Source: Phycisphaerales bacterium
GTDB taxonomy: Bacteria > Planctomycetota > Phycisphaerae > Phycisphaerales > SM1A02
DNA: 18,556 bases
Direction of reading: 5' to 3'
NCBI GenBank assembly: GCA_029243925.1
Contig: JAQWRC010000103.1
Location: 1-18,556, forward strand
Part shown: in pieces, positions 1 to 6,687 of the stretch
Layout of the letters: each line of letters starts with the position of its first letter
Numbering within the stretch: position 1 is the first letter of the stretch
The notes under the pieces: generated by a model
Databases searched by the model: none
What the model saw: the letters and a program-made list of their open reading frames with translations, nothing else
What the model was told of the DNA's origin: nothing
Position numbers and translations under genes: made by a program

Positions 1-1006
1 GACAACGAACCATGTCGACCAGGTTTCCGCCCCACGTCGAGTTGATCCTGCTGGACCGCTCGAACACGTTGTCTTCCACTTCATCAATCCGCTCGGAAGC
101 GTACAAGCCGCAGACCTGGGTCTTCTTGCCGAATGACACCACGTCAGGAGCAACGCCCTGATGCTGCCAGAACCACGGCTTGCCTGATCCAAAGAAGCCG
201 GTCTGCACTTCATCAAAGATCAGCAGCGCCTCACGCTCATCCGCATACGTGCGCAGTGCTTGAAGAAACTCCGTTCGGAAGTGGTTGTCTCCGCCTTCGC
301 CCTGCATGGGTTCAATGAGTATCCCCGCGATATGTGTTCCATTCGCAGCCGCATGTTCGAATGCAGCCTCGATCTCGGCATACGTCCGAGACTCTTCGGC
401 GGCAACGTCGTTGGCGATCGATCCATCAAGGTTGAAATGGACCGTGGGATTGTGGACTCTCGGCCAGTCGAACTTGGGGAACAGTCCAACCTTGTCCGGA
501 ATCGTATTCGTGACACTCATGGTGTATCCACTGCGCCCATGGAATGCCTGCTTGAAATGCAGAATGGTGAGGTCATTGACCGAATCAGCGAAATCAGTAC
601 GGCCAAGTTTTCTTGCTTTCCAATCGAATGCCGTCTTCATCGCATTCTCGACCGCCAAAGCACCTCCAGAAACCCAGAAGTGATGCGGGAACCCAGCTGG
701 AGTCGCATGCGTCGCAAATGTATCGACGAACCTGCAAAGGTCCTCGCAGTAGAGGTCCGAGTTTGCAATCTTGCTCACCGATGCGCGATGCAGCGCCTCG
801 ACCGTCTCTGGGTCATTGAACTTCGGGTGGTTGTATCCCACAGGCCAGGAGGCGAAGCAGGTGAAGACATCGAGGTACTCACAGTCCTGCACTCGATCAT
901 AAATCCAGGAACCATGGCAACGATCGAGATCAACGACCAAGGGATATCCGTCCACCAATTGGTGACGGCTCAGATCCTTCAACAACTGCTTGGCATCGTT
1001 ACTCAT
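1..1006 (-). CDS. lat: L-lysine 6-transaminase (lysine epsilon-aminotransferase), C-terminus cut by window edge
   Basis: This is a PLP-dependent class III aminotransferase that moves the epsilon-amino group of lysine to 2-oxoglutarate, giving 2-aminoadipate 6-semialdehyde and glutamate in the cytoplasm. About 335 residues are present and the last ~110 of a usual ~445 lie outside the window. Visible marks are SGGALAVENAMK near residue 115 (cofactor phosphate region), FDEVQTGF with D265, and SFGKKTQVCG at 291-300. The FGKKTQVCG form is typical of lysine 6-aminotransferases rather than GABA or ornithine enzymes, and K294 (or K295) should carry PLP. The ATG at 1004-1006 is preceded by GAGGAGGCGAACCCC, a strong ribosome binding site at good spacing. 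The gene diverges from the coiled-coil protein gene and has a plausible promoter of its own. Nothing else for lysine catabolism is in view. Family call is firm; substrate call is good. Confidence 0.9.
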   Translation of the reverse strand, partial: MSNDAKQLLKDLSRHQLVDGYPLVVDLDRCHGSWIYDRVQDCEYLDVFTCFASWPVGYNHPKFNDPETVEALHRASVSKIANSDLYCEDLCRFVDTFATHATPAGFPHHFWVSGGALAVENAMKTAFDWKARKLGRTDFADSVNDLTILHFKQAFHGRSGYTMSVTNTIPDKVGLFPKFDWPRVHNPTVHFNLDGSIANDVAAEESRTYAEIEAAFEHAAANGTHIAGILIEPMQGEGGDNHFRTEFLQALRTYADEREALLIFDEVQTGFFGSGKPWFWQHQGVAPDVVSFGKKTQVCGLYASERIDEVEDNVFERSSRINSTWGGNLVDMVRC

Positions 1007-1031
1007 GGGGTTCGCCTCCTCAAAAGTACGA

Positions 1032-1060
1032 AGGATACGCCCCAGAGAACCCACCTTCAA
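1032..1060 (-). promoter_or_regulatory. Putative sigma70-type promoter for lat
   Basis: On the minus strand TTGAAG (1055-1060) and TATCCT (1032-1037) are exactly 17 bases apart, a -35/-10 arrangement matching four of six consensus positions in each box. Transcription would start about 20 bases before the ribosome binding site of lat. Found by eye only. Confidence 0.4.
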
Positions 1061-1131
1061 GGCCCGAATAAAGCATTGGCTGGTCTCAAGTACATCGGAA
1101 TGGCGGTTTTTGAGCCCATGCGCTTGACGCT

Positions 1132-1185
1132 CCCACCCTTGGTGGGGACACTTCCCTGTTCACCAAGGTCGGGCCCAGTGGGCCC
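1132..1185. promoter_or_regulatory. Two inverted repeats in the lat / coiled-coil gene divergent spacer
   Basis: The 213-base spacer 1007-1219 holds two compact inverted repeats. CCCACC-CTT-GGTGGG lies at 1132-1146, and GGGCCCA-G-TGGGCCC lies at 1171-1185 with 7-base arms around one base. Neither is followed by a T run on either strand, so they do not look like intrinsic terminators. A possible plus-strand promoter overlaps the first one: TTGACG at 1124-1129, then a weak GACACT at 1147-1152 at 17-base spacing. They could be operators or leader hairpins for the gene starting at 1220. I see no gene in the spacer. Confidence 0.35.
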
Positions 1186-1219
1186 AAGACGGGCGAAAGA
1201 AGCCCACAGGAGATGCTCC

Positions 1220-2593
1220 ATGGCCATTCGATCCAGCGCAGGTACAGGCGTCATCGTCTCACTGGTCGTTTTTATCCTTATCAGCATCTTCTTGCTCGTC
1301 ATGTCCATCCTCTTTTATTCGGGCAAGACAGAAGCGATCAACGAGTCAAAGACGATGGCCGCGCAACTGGATGAATATGCCCGTCCCAACGAGCGAAATG
1401 CAGAGGCATTGAACGCCGTCAAGGATGCCGCCAAGAAGGATCGCAAGTCGGTCCTTGGCTTCGTGCTGGACCAGCACAACTCGATGAAGACCTGGGTTGA
1501 CGGAAATCCCAACTCATCCGTGGATTCAATCAAACGACGATTTGATACCTTCGGCGATGGAACAACGCTGTACAACTCCATGAAGAACATGAGTCGGCAA
1601 CTCGCCGACAGCGGCAATGAACTTACCTCGCTCAAAGAGCGAATCGCGGCGTTGCAGGCGGAACACGATGGACTCATGGCTCAGGTCGAAGCAGCCAATC
1701 GTGCACGAGACACTCTGCTCGCTGCCGAAAGCAAACAACTCGAGACCTACCGAACCGCCACGGATGAACATCTCGGCGAGATCGCTCAGGTTCGAGAAAA
1801 GATGGAAACCGCATCGGACAAACTTCGAGATCGCTATACGGATGAGATCAAGCAACTTCAGGATGAAGGCGATGCACTGCGTCACGACACCGTCGGGCTG
1901 AAAAGCCGCATCGAGGAACTCGAAGCCTATCGCAGTGAAAATCGGCTGAAGCCGCCCGATCCGGCAACCTTGGTCGATGGTCGGGTCATCGACATCGCGG
2001 GCTCGAACAATCAGGTCTATGTTGATCGTGGTCAGCAGGACCAGATCGTGCTCGGCATGACCTTTGAAGTCTACGACGATGCGTCACAGATACGTCGTCA
2101 GGCTGATGGCCAGTTCCCTCGCGGTAAGGCCAGCCTCCAAATCATCAAGGTCGGCCAGAATACATCGACCGCCAAAATCACCCGGTCCACATTCGGTCGT
2201 CCGGTGGTTCGCGAAGATGTCATCGTCAATGCGATCTACGATCCAAACTACAAGTTCAAGTTCCTCGTCCACGGACAGTTCGACATCGATGGTGACGGCA
2301 GGCCAACAGAAGAAGATGCCGCCTACCTTCGCAGTCAGATTGAAAATTGGGGCGGCATCGTGATGCACGGAGAGACCCTGCCGGGAGACCTCGACTTTCT
2401 TGTGCTTGGCGTAACACCGCCTGATCCTCCACGACCAGCGCAGGACGCAAGCATGCTTCAGCAGCAGGACTACATCCGGCAGAAGACGATCTTCCATACG
2501 TATCAGAAACTTTCTGAGCAAGCGCAGAATGCGAAGATCCCGACGCTGAATGCAACACGTCTGCATATCCTCACCGGTGGCACAGGACTCTGA
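1220..2593 (+). CDS. Membrane-anchored coiled-coil protein with BRCT-like C-terminus and EF-hand-like loop
   Basis: Product of 457 residues, function unknown. Residues 10-34 form one strong membrane segment near the N-terminus, followed by a long Glu/Lys/Gln-rich predicted coiled coil at about 120-245. A beta-rich part (about 250-325, with DGRVIDIAGSNNQVYVDRG and LGMTFEVYD) recalls small surface or secretin-associated beta domains. The C-terminal part (about 346-455) reads like a BRCT fold: FLVHGQF, then LRSQIENWGGIV, then DLDFLVLG, then a helix and ATRLHIL. Inside it DIDGDGRPTEED (355-366) fits a calcium-binding EF-hand loop. The start is set by AGGAG seven bases before ATG 1220; the open frame continues upstream, but there it is antisense to lat. 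A hairpin follows the stop. The domain calls are by eye, not from a profile search. Confidence 0.7.
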   Translation: MAIRSSAGTGVIVSLVVFILISIFLLVMSILFYSGKTEAINESKTMAAQLDEYARPNERNAEALNAVKDAAKKDRKSVLGFVLDQHNSMKTWVDGNPNSSVDSIKRRFDTFGDGTTLYNSMKNMSRQLADSGNELTSLKERIAALQAEHDGLMAQVEAANRARDTLLAAESKQLETYRTATDEHLGEIAQVREKMETASDKLRDRYTDEIKQLQDEGDALRHDTVGLKSRIEELEAYRSENRLKPPDPATLVDGRVIDIAGSNNQVYVDRGQQDQIVLGMTFEVYDDASQIRRQADGQFPRGKASLQIIKVGQNTSTAKITRSTFGRPVVREDVIVNAIYDPNYKFKFLVHGQFDIDGDGRPTEEDAAYLRSQIENWGGIVMHGETLPGDLDFLVLGVTPPDPPRPAQDASMLQQQDYIRQKTIFHTYQKLSEQAQNAKIPTLNATRLHILTGGTGL

Positions 2594-2601
2594 TCCGTCC
2601 C

Positions 2602-2621
2602 CAATGCCGCCGAAGGCATTG
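2602..2621 (+). terminator. Hairpin between coiled-coil gene and acyltransferase gene
   Basis: CAATGCC (2602-2608) and GGCATTG (2615-2621) form a perfect 7-base stem around a six-base loop, starting 9 bases after the stop of the upstream gene. There is no T run after it, so it may be an mRNA-stabilising or attenuating hairpin rather than a full intrinsic terminator. Confidence 0.35.
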
Positions 2622-2650
2622 CGCCGAAGCACCCGTACCTCGGGGGCACC

Positions 2651-3691
2651 ATGGCCCGTAAATCATCCGCCATCGCCAACTGGAGCCAGTACCTGCCGCT
2701 GCGAATAGCCGCTGGCCTGCTCCAATGCTTTTCGCCGGGGCAGAATCTTCACACCGCTGCGGGCATCGGATCTCTCCTCTATCGAACCAACCGCAAGCGG
2801 CGCGAGCGGACACTCGACAATATTCGTCTGAGTTTTCCGGAATGGGATGAAGCACAGGTTCGAGAAACCGCTGAACGCTCATACCAGTCGATGGTGCAGT
2901 TGGCCATGGTCGACGCCCTCATCATGACCCGCCTGGTCACACCGGACACCTGGGCCTCATATGTCCACTTAAAGGATGTCCAACCTGTCCTTAATGCCCT
3001 CGAGGAGGGCAAGCCTCTGCTGATGCTGACGGGCCACTGTGGAAACTGGGAAATGCTCGCCTACACCCTCTCGGTCATCGGCTTCCCGATCACCGGATTG
3101 GCCCGCCCGCTCGACAACCCACTGATCAACAAATGGCTGCTGGATATCCGGCAGGCACATGGCCTGCAGGTCCTCACCAAATGGGGCGCGACACGTGAAC
3201 TGCAGCGCAGCATCGAGCGTGGGCGACACCTCGGCTTCATCGCTGATCAGAATGCGGGCGATCAAGGAATGTTCGTGCCATTCTTCGGACGACTTGCTTC
3301 CTCATACAAATCAATAGGCCTGCTGGCCATGCGATACGAAACACCCGTTGCGATCGCACAGGCCAGACGCGTCGGACATCAGTTCAAATACGAGTTCATC
3401 TGTCGCGATGTCATTCGACCTGAGGACTGGGCTGATCAGGAAGATCCTCTGTTCTACATCACCGCACGCTACAACCATGCACTTGAGCAACTCATCCGTG
3501 AAGCACCGGAACAGTACCTCTGGCTGCATCGGCGGTGGAAGAGCAGGCCACGATTTGAGCGAGAAGGCCAACCCATGCCCAAGACCATGATCGACAAACT
3601 TGCCGCGCTTCCATGGATGACGGATCAGGAACTCGGGCGGATTGTCGATGCGTCAAACCGTCCTGCACAAACGACGAGCCCGGTCGGATGA
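2651..3691 (+). CDS. lpxL: LpxL/HtrB-family lipid A acyltransferase
   Basis: A 346-residue member of the lysophospholipid/lipid A acyltransferase family, which adds a secondary acyl chain from acyl-ACP to a Kdo-lipid A precursor at the inner membrane. The catalytic HX4E motif is H129 to E134 (GHCGNWEM). Further family marks are IADQNAGDQG at 197-206, PFFGRLASSYKS at 210-221 and the closing YLWLHRRWKSRP at 289-300. The length is slightly above the usual 300-320 because of a hydrophilic tail of about 40 residues. The N-terminal hydrophobic stretch (LPLRIAAGLLQCF) is short for a membrane anchor. No strong ribosome binding site precedes ATG 2651. Its stop overlaps the receiver-domain gene by ATGA, so the two are probably translationally coupled. 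The exact acyl position and substrate cannot be read from sequence. Confidence 0.88.
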   Translation: MARKSSAIANWSQYLPLRIAAGLLQCFSPGQNLHTAAGIGSLLYRTNRKRRERTLDNIRLSFPEWDEAQVRETAERSYQSMVQLAMVDALIMTRLVTPDTWASYVHLKDVQPVLNALEEGKPLLMLTGHCGNWEMLAYTLSVIGFPITGLARPLDNPLINKWLLDIRQAHGLQVLTKWGATRELQRSIERGRHLGFIADQNAGDQGMFVPFFGRLASSYKSIGLLAMRYETPVAIAQARRVGHQFKYEFICRDVIRPEDWADQEDPLFYITARYNHALEQLIREAPEQYLWLHRRWKSRPRFEREGQPMPKTMIDKLAALPWMTDQELGRIVDASNRPAQTTSPVG

Positions 3692-4086
3692 GTGAACGAC
3701 TTCAAGACTGCCTGATCCTCGTAGTTGACGACGACCCCGATGTACTCGATGGAATCGCCTTGGCCCTGCGGGCTGATGACGCTGAAACACTCCGAGCCGA
3801 GGACGGCAACCAGGCGATCGCCCTCTGGCGCAGCCATGCACCGGATGTCGTTGTTCTGGACATGATGCTGCCAAAGCGTTCCGGCTTTCTCGTCCTGGAG
3901 GAGTTGCTTGAATCCGAGGACCCACCCATCGTCGTCATGGTCACCGCCAATGAAGGGCGACGACATGAGGACTACGCACGACGCCTGGGCGTCCATGCCT
4001 ATCTCAACAAGCCGATTCCACTGGAACTTCTGATACAGACCATTCGGAATCTACTTGACGGGCACGAACAGTCACCCACCGGGTAG
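3688..4086 (+). CDS. Single-domain response regulator (receiver only)
   Basis: A 132-residue CheY-like receiver with no output domain. The acidic pair is D14-D15 in LVVDDDP, the phosphoacceptor is D58 in VVLDMMLPK, the switch threonine is T86 in MVTANEG, and the conserved lysine is K108 in YLNKPIP. All residues needed for phosphorylation are present. ATG 3688 overlaps the acyltransferase stop (ATGA); an in-frame start further upstream would lie inside that gene. No histidine kinase is in the window, so its partner is elsewhere. It could act by protein-protein contact or as part of a phosphorelay. The coupling to an envelope lipid gene suggests, but does not show, a link to envelope control. 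Confidence 0.9.
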   Translation: MSERLQDCLILVVDDDPDVLDGIALALRADDAETLRAEDGNQAIALWRSHAPDVVVLDMMLPKRSGFLVLEELLESEDPPIVVMVTANEGRRHEDYARRLGVHAYLNKPIPLELLIQTIRNLLDGHEQSPTG

Positions 4087-4122
4087 GATGTTGGACCACG
4101 TGAAGTCACGGGCAATATTTGG

Positions 4123-4434
4123 ATGCAACTTGTGAACCAATCCTTCGTCATTCTTTCTCCAGAGACCAGCAGCAACGGCATGGCCGTCATCGGCAGTCGG
4201 GCCGAAGTCATTGATCAACTCAGTCGCCTCAATACGGCGCCAGAACGAGCTGGAGAGGATGCACTCTTTGGACCCGGCATTCGAATCGATCTTCCTCCTG
4301 AAAAGGAGATGATTGATCAGATGCTGCTCACAATCATCGAGGAAGAAATCGCCTACCTCGTCATCATGCGAATTTCACGCATCTGCGGCTGGAAGATTCT
4401 CGACCCGGAAACGGGCCAAGAACTGAACCCGTGA
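4123..4434 (+). CDS. Small protein of unknown function (103 aa)
   Basis: I do not recognise a named family. The 103-residue product is acidic to neutral with no signal peptide. Residues 7-35 (FVILSPETSSNG, then AVIGSRAEVIDQL) look like a beta hairpin and helix. The motif GPGIRIDLPPEKEMIDQMLL sits at 50-69, followed by an EEE run and a helical IAYLVIMRISRICGW at 76-90, and the end is DPETGQELNP. The compact, motif-like sequence and its overlap with the next gene argue that it is real. The stop shares bases with the GTG of the next gene (GTGA at 4431-4434). ATG 4123 lacks a clear ribosome binding site; a GTG nine bases downstream is the alternative start. From memory, similar small proteins occur in planctomycetes, which I cannot verify here. 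Confidence 0.72.
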   Translation: MQLVNQSFVILSPETSSNGMAVIGSRAEVIDQLSRLNTAPERAGEDALFGPGIRIDLPPEKEMIDQMLLTIIEEEIAYLVIMRISRICGWKILDPETGQELNP

Positions 4435-4799
4435 GTGAATCATCACATGGCCCCGCCCAAGGCATCGTGGTCAATCGCGAAGATGCGGTTCGATTCGACG
4501 CAGCCCTGAACTGGGCCGTCGACTATCGAGGTGATGTAACGCTGCTCATCAGCGAAGGCCGGGAACTCGAATGCTACGTGTTCGACCGCTTCAGCGATGC
4601 CGAAGATGAACTTCGCTGCATGGTCAAAGGAGAAGAGGATCGATGCGTCGTGCCCGTGGATTCGATCCAGGAACTACGATTCAGCGGCAAGGATACCGCG
4701 GCCGGAAAAACATTCGATCGATGGATCGAGCGCTATGTGCAGCAGAAACTTGCCGGCAAAGAGGCTTCGATCGAATCTGAATCACTTGAAGGTGGTTAA
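4431..4799 (+). CDS. Small acidic protein of unknown function (122 aa)
   Basis: No family recognised. The protein has no signal peptide or membrane segment. Its first 85 residues alternate short beta-like stretches (VTLLISEGRELECYVFDRFS at 36-55, ELRCMVKGEEDRCVVPVD at 60-77), which suggests a small beta-sheet or barrel domain. This is followed by FSGKDTAAGKTFDRWIERYV at 84-103, a compact conserved-looking motif, and a polar tail. The start is the GTG at 4431, which overlaps the upstream stop (GTGA), so the pair is very likely co-translated. The stop interlocks with that of the convergent gene. Role unknown; the neighbours suggest co-function with the 103-residue protein. Confidence 0.72.
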   Translation: MSESSHGPAQGIVVNREDAVRFDAALNWAVDYRGDVTLLISEGRELECYVFDRFSDAEDELRCMVKGEEDRCVVPVDSIQELRFSGKDTAAGKTFDRWIERYVQQKLAGKEASIESESLEGG

Positions 4800-5599
4800 G
4801 CCGCCTTGTTGCAGAATCGATCAAGCGGGGCGTAGAAGCCGTACGGTCCGTCGTTGAATACCGCACCGGCAACGCCTCGCCGAGCCAAGTCCCGGAAATG
4901 ATCCATTGCACGCTCCGGGTCCACTTCAATCAGGCGGCCGACATCGGTCGTGCATCCTTCAAGGCCATGCTCGACCGCATAGGCCCGAGCACGATTTGAA
5001 TCGGTGAAGACGAGCACGCATGGTTCATCGTGGAGAATCCAGACGAGTGGGTCATCGCTTTCAGAGACATCCGCCACGAGATACCAGCTTGGCAGCTCGC
5101 ACACCGCATCCCAGAGATCTTCCTCGATTACGGACTCTGCGCCATGCACCGCAGCATCGACCAACTCGTCGATGCCTTCATACGACATGACGTCATACAC
5201 ACGAGCGGCGGCGATCGCATCTGCGATCGAGACACGAACGCTGCAAGGCCCATGATCAAAGCGAAGAAAATCTATTCCGCCGATGCGGAAGTCACGGAGG
5301 ATGCTGAGCAGTGATTCCACTGACAACGATTCGACCTTGACGCGGGTTTCAGTTCGATCCTCGATCCAGACGTGAGCCGCTGAGGTGGCACGCTCTGCAT
5401 CGGTGAAGACGAGCAGCACAGGCTCACCCTCTTCGTACTCGATGTACGGAAGGCGGTCCTCTGCATCCCCAAGCAGGATGATGTGCCACTGCTTCAGTTC
5501 AAACAGGCCGACGAACAACGCCTCTCGAGATGAAGCTGTTGGCATGACCTGGTGGGTCTGGATGAGTTGATTCAATGTCTGATGAACCTGCTGTACCAT
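4796..5599 (-). CDS. SseB-like protein with two tandem copies of one domain
   Basis: A 267-residue soluble protein with an internal duplication. Copy 1 spans about 38-120 and copy 2 about 171-255. Each has a Trp near its start, then PVLLVFTDAERA (60-71) in copy 1 or PCVLVFTDSNRARAYA (193-208) in copy 2, then a helix and a closing DFRIGGIDFLRFDHGP (103-118) or DLARRGVAGAVFNDGP (237-252). The VLVFTD and closing FNDGP pattern resembles the SseB N-terminal domain (enhanced serine sensitivity protein B and type III secretion regulators). That assignment is by eye. The start is ATG 5597-5599, preceded by AAAGGATC on the coding strand. It has its own promoter candidate and converges on the 122-aa gene. 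Molecular role unknown. Confidence 0.7.
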   Translation of the reverse strand: MVQQVHQTLNQLIQTHQVMPTASSREALFVGLFELKQWHIILLGDAEDRLPYIEYEEGEPVLLVFTDAERATSAAHVWIEDRTETRVKVESLSVESLLSILRDFRIGGIDFLRFDHGPCSVRVSIADAIAAARVYDVMSYEGIDELVDAAVHGAESVIEEDLWDAVCELPSWYLVADVSESDDPLVWILHDEPCVLVFTDSNRARAYAVEHGLEGCTTDVGRLIEVDPERAMDHFRDLARRGVAGAVFNDGPYGFYAPLDRFCNKAA

Positions 5600-5642
5600 C
5601 GGGGGATCCTTTCGTACGTGTGATGTGTACCACCACCCCTCG

Positions 5643-5671
5643 ATAATCAAGTACGAGTAAAAACCCTTCAA
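5643..5671 (-). promoter_or_regulatory. Putative sigma70-type promoter for the SseB-like gene
   Basis: On the minus strand TTGAAG (5666-5671) is followed after exactly 17 bases by GATTAT (5643-5648). The -35 box is identical to that proposed for lat. Transcription would start near 5636, leaving a leader of about 37 bases before the ATG. By eye only. Confidence 0.4.
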
Positions 5672-5719
5672 CGGTTCAGCCAGTGTTGGAAAAAAACCCT
5701 TAGAAACGTCCGATGCCCG

Positions 5720-5734
5720 CTGAGAGCCGCTCAG
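5720..5734 (-). terminator. Short hairpin at the dppD stop, with a downstream T run
   Basis: CTGAG (5730-5734) and CTCAG (5720-5724) pair on the minus strand around five bases, and the TGA stop lies within the stem. About 20 bases further on is GGG followed by seven Ts and then CC. The spacing is too long for a textbook intrinsic terminator, but transcripts probably end in this zone before the SseB-like gene. Confidence 0.3.
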
Positions 5735-6687
5735 TGGCCCCGGACGCCAACAGTTCGGTGCTCCCCAGCAGGCTCCATGTGGTGCCCACCGGGCAAATCT
5801 GGCCACCAGGCTGATCGACGACCACCCGTTGTGTCCACCAGTTCACTGGATGGGTCTGGCACGACGTCCCCGATCGTCGGCAGCTCTCGAACGGGTCCAT
5901 CAAGCCTGGGGGTACATGCCAGCAGCCCCCGCGTATAGGGATGGATCGGATGCTGAAGTACGGCATCGACCGGTCCGGATTCACACAGATGTCCACGGAA
6001 CAGGACGTAGACATGATCAGCTCGTTCTGCGACCAGCGAAAGATCGTGCGTAATCAGCAGCAGACCCATTCCGTCGTTGCGGGCAAATCCCACCAGCAGA
6101 TCAAGCAACAGTGACTGGGTCCGGACATCAAGTGCCGTCGTCGGTTCATCCGCTATGAGCATGCGAGGCGAACCGGCAACGGCAATGGCGGTCACAACAC
6201 GCTGTCGCATGCCTCCACTGAGTTCATGTGGGTAGACCTTGACGCACCGCTCGGGCTCCGGGACCGCAACGCGCTCCAGCAGCGCAATGGCTTCACGCCG
6301 CGCCTCGGAACGGCTGAGACCGCGATGGCGACGAAGTACTTCCTCGATCTGATCGCCGATGGTGAGGACAGGGTTCAGAGCGGTCATTGGTTCTTGGAAC
6401 ACCATCCCCAACTGCTTCCCACGTATCGTGGACATTTCGCGAGGTGAACAGTCAAGCAACTCGCGGCCATCAAGGCATATCGAACCACCGGCAACGCCGA
6501 CACCATGAGGAAGCAATTGCAGCATCGAAAGTGCTGTGAGCGACTTGCCGCTGCCCGACTCGCCGACCAGAGCCACGACACTGCCTGCTTCGACTTCGAA
6601 ACTCATGCCTTCAACAAGTCCCGGTGCATCAGAACAACCAGCCGATGTAGCAATGCGCAGATTTTCAACTGCAAGCAAGGCACTCAT
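5731..6687 (-). CDS. dppD: DppD/OppD-type ABC transporter ATP-binding protein
   Basis: ATPase subunit of a peptide/nickel-family importer or a related exporter. The 318 residues carry a complete nucleotide-binding domain: Walker A GESGSGKS at 42-49, Q-loop FQEPMTALNP at 97-106, signature LSGGMRQR at 156-163, Walker B LIADEP at 177-182, and the switch histidine H214 in LITHD. HPYTRGLLACTPRLDG at 249-264 is the hallmark of the Opp/Dpp ATPase C-terminal region. After it the usual Pro-rich, Cys-containing end (GC-F-PRC type) is replaced by a short tail ending SAWWPDLPGGH...VRGH with no cysteine. ATG 6685-6687 overlaps the permease stop (ATGA). The partner ATPase (DppF) is not next to it. Substrate cannot be told from sequence. 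Confidence 0.9.
   Translation of the reverse strand: MSALLAVENLRIATSAGCSDAPGLVEGMSFEVEAGSVVALVGESGSGKSLTALSMLQLLPHGVGVAGGSICLDGRELLDCSPREMSTIRGKQLGMVFQEPMTALNPVLTIGDQIEEVLRRHRGLSRSEARREAIALLERVAVPEPERCVKVYPHELSGGMRQRVVTAIAVAGSPRMLIADEPTTALDVRTQSLLLDLLVGFARNDGMGLLLITHDLSLVAERADHVYVLFRGHLCESGPVDAVLQHPIHPYTRGLLACTPRLDGPVRELPTIGDVVPDPSSELVDTTGGRRSAWWPDLPGGHHMEPAGEHRTVGVRGH

Noticed and set aside
1171..1185. GGGCCCA-G-TGGGCCC as an intrinsic terminator
   Set aside because: No T run follows on either strand and both flanking genes diverge, so there is no transcript to terminate here.
260..1219. The coiled-coil gene frame stays open for 960 bases before its chosen ATG
   Set aside because: That stretch is antisense to lat, whose translation matches an aminotransferase throughout; the upstream frame reads as non-protein-like sequence. 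AGGAG before ATG 1220 fixes the start.
4099..4110. CGTGA-AG-TCACG inverted repeat between the receiver gene and the 103-aa gene
   Set aside because: Only five-base arms in a 36-base spacer inside an apparent operon; this is within chance expectation.
4487..4500. GGTTCGATTC-like sequence resembling a tRNA T-loop
   Set aside because: It lies inside the coding frame of the 122-aa protein and has no acceptor, D or anticodon stems around it.
5731..6014. Possible frameshift at the end of the DppD-type ATPase
   Set aside because: The unusual tail raised this, but neither other frame restores the usual Cys-containing end, and AWWPDLPGG in the current frame fits WWP-type ends known in related ATPases.
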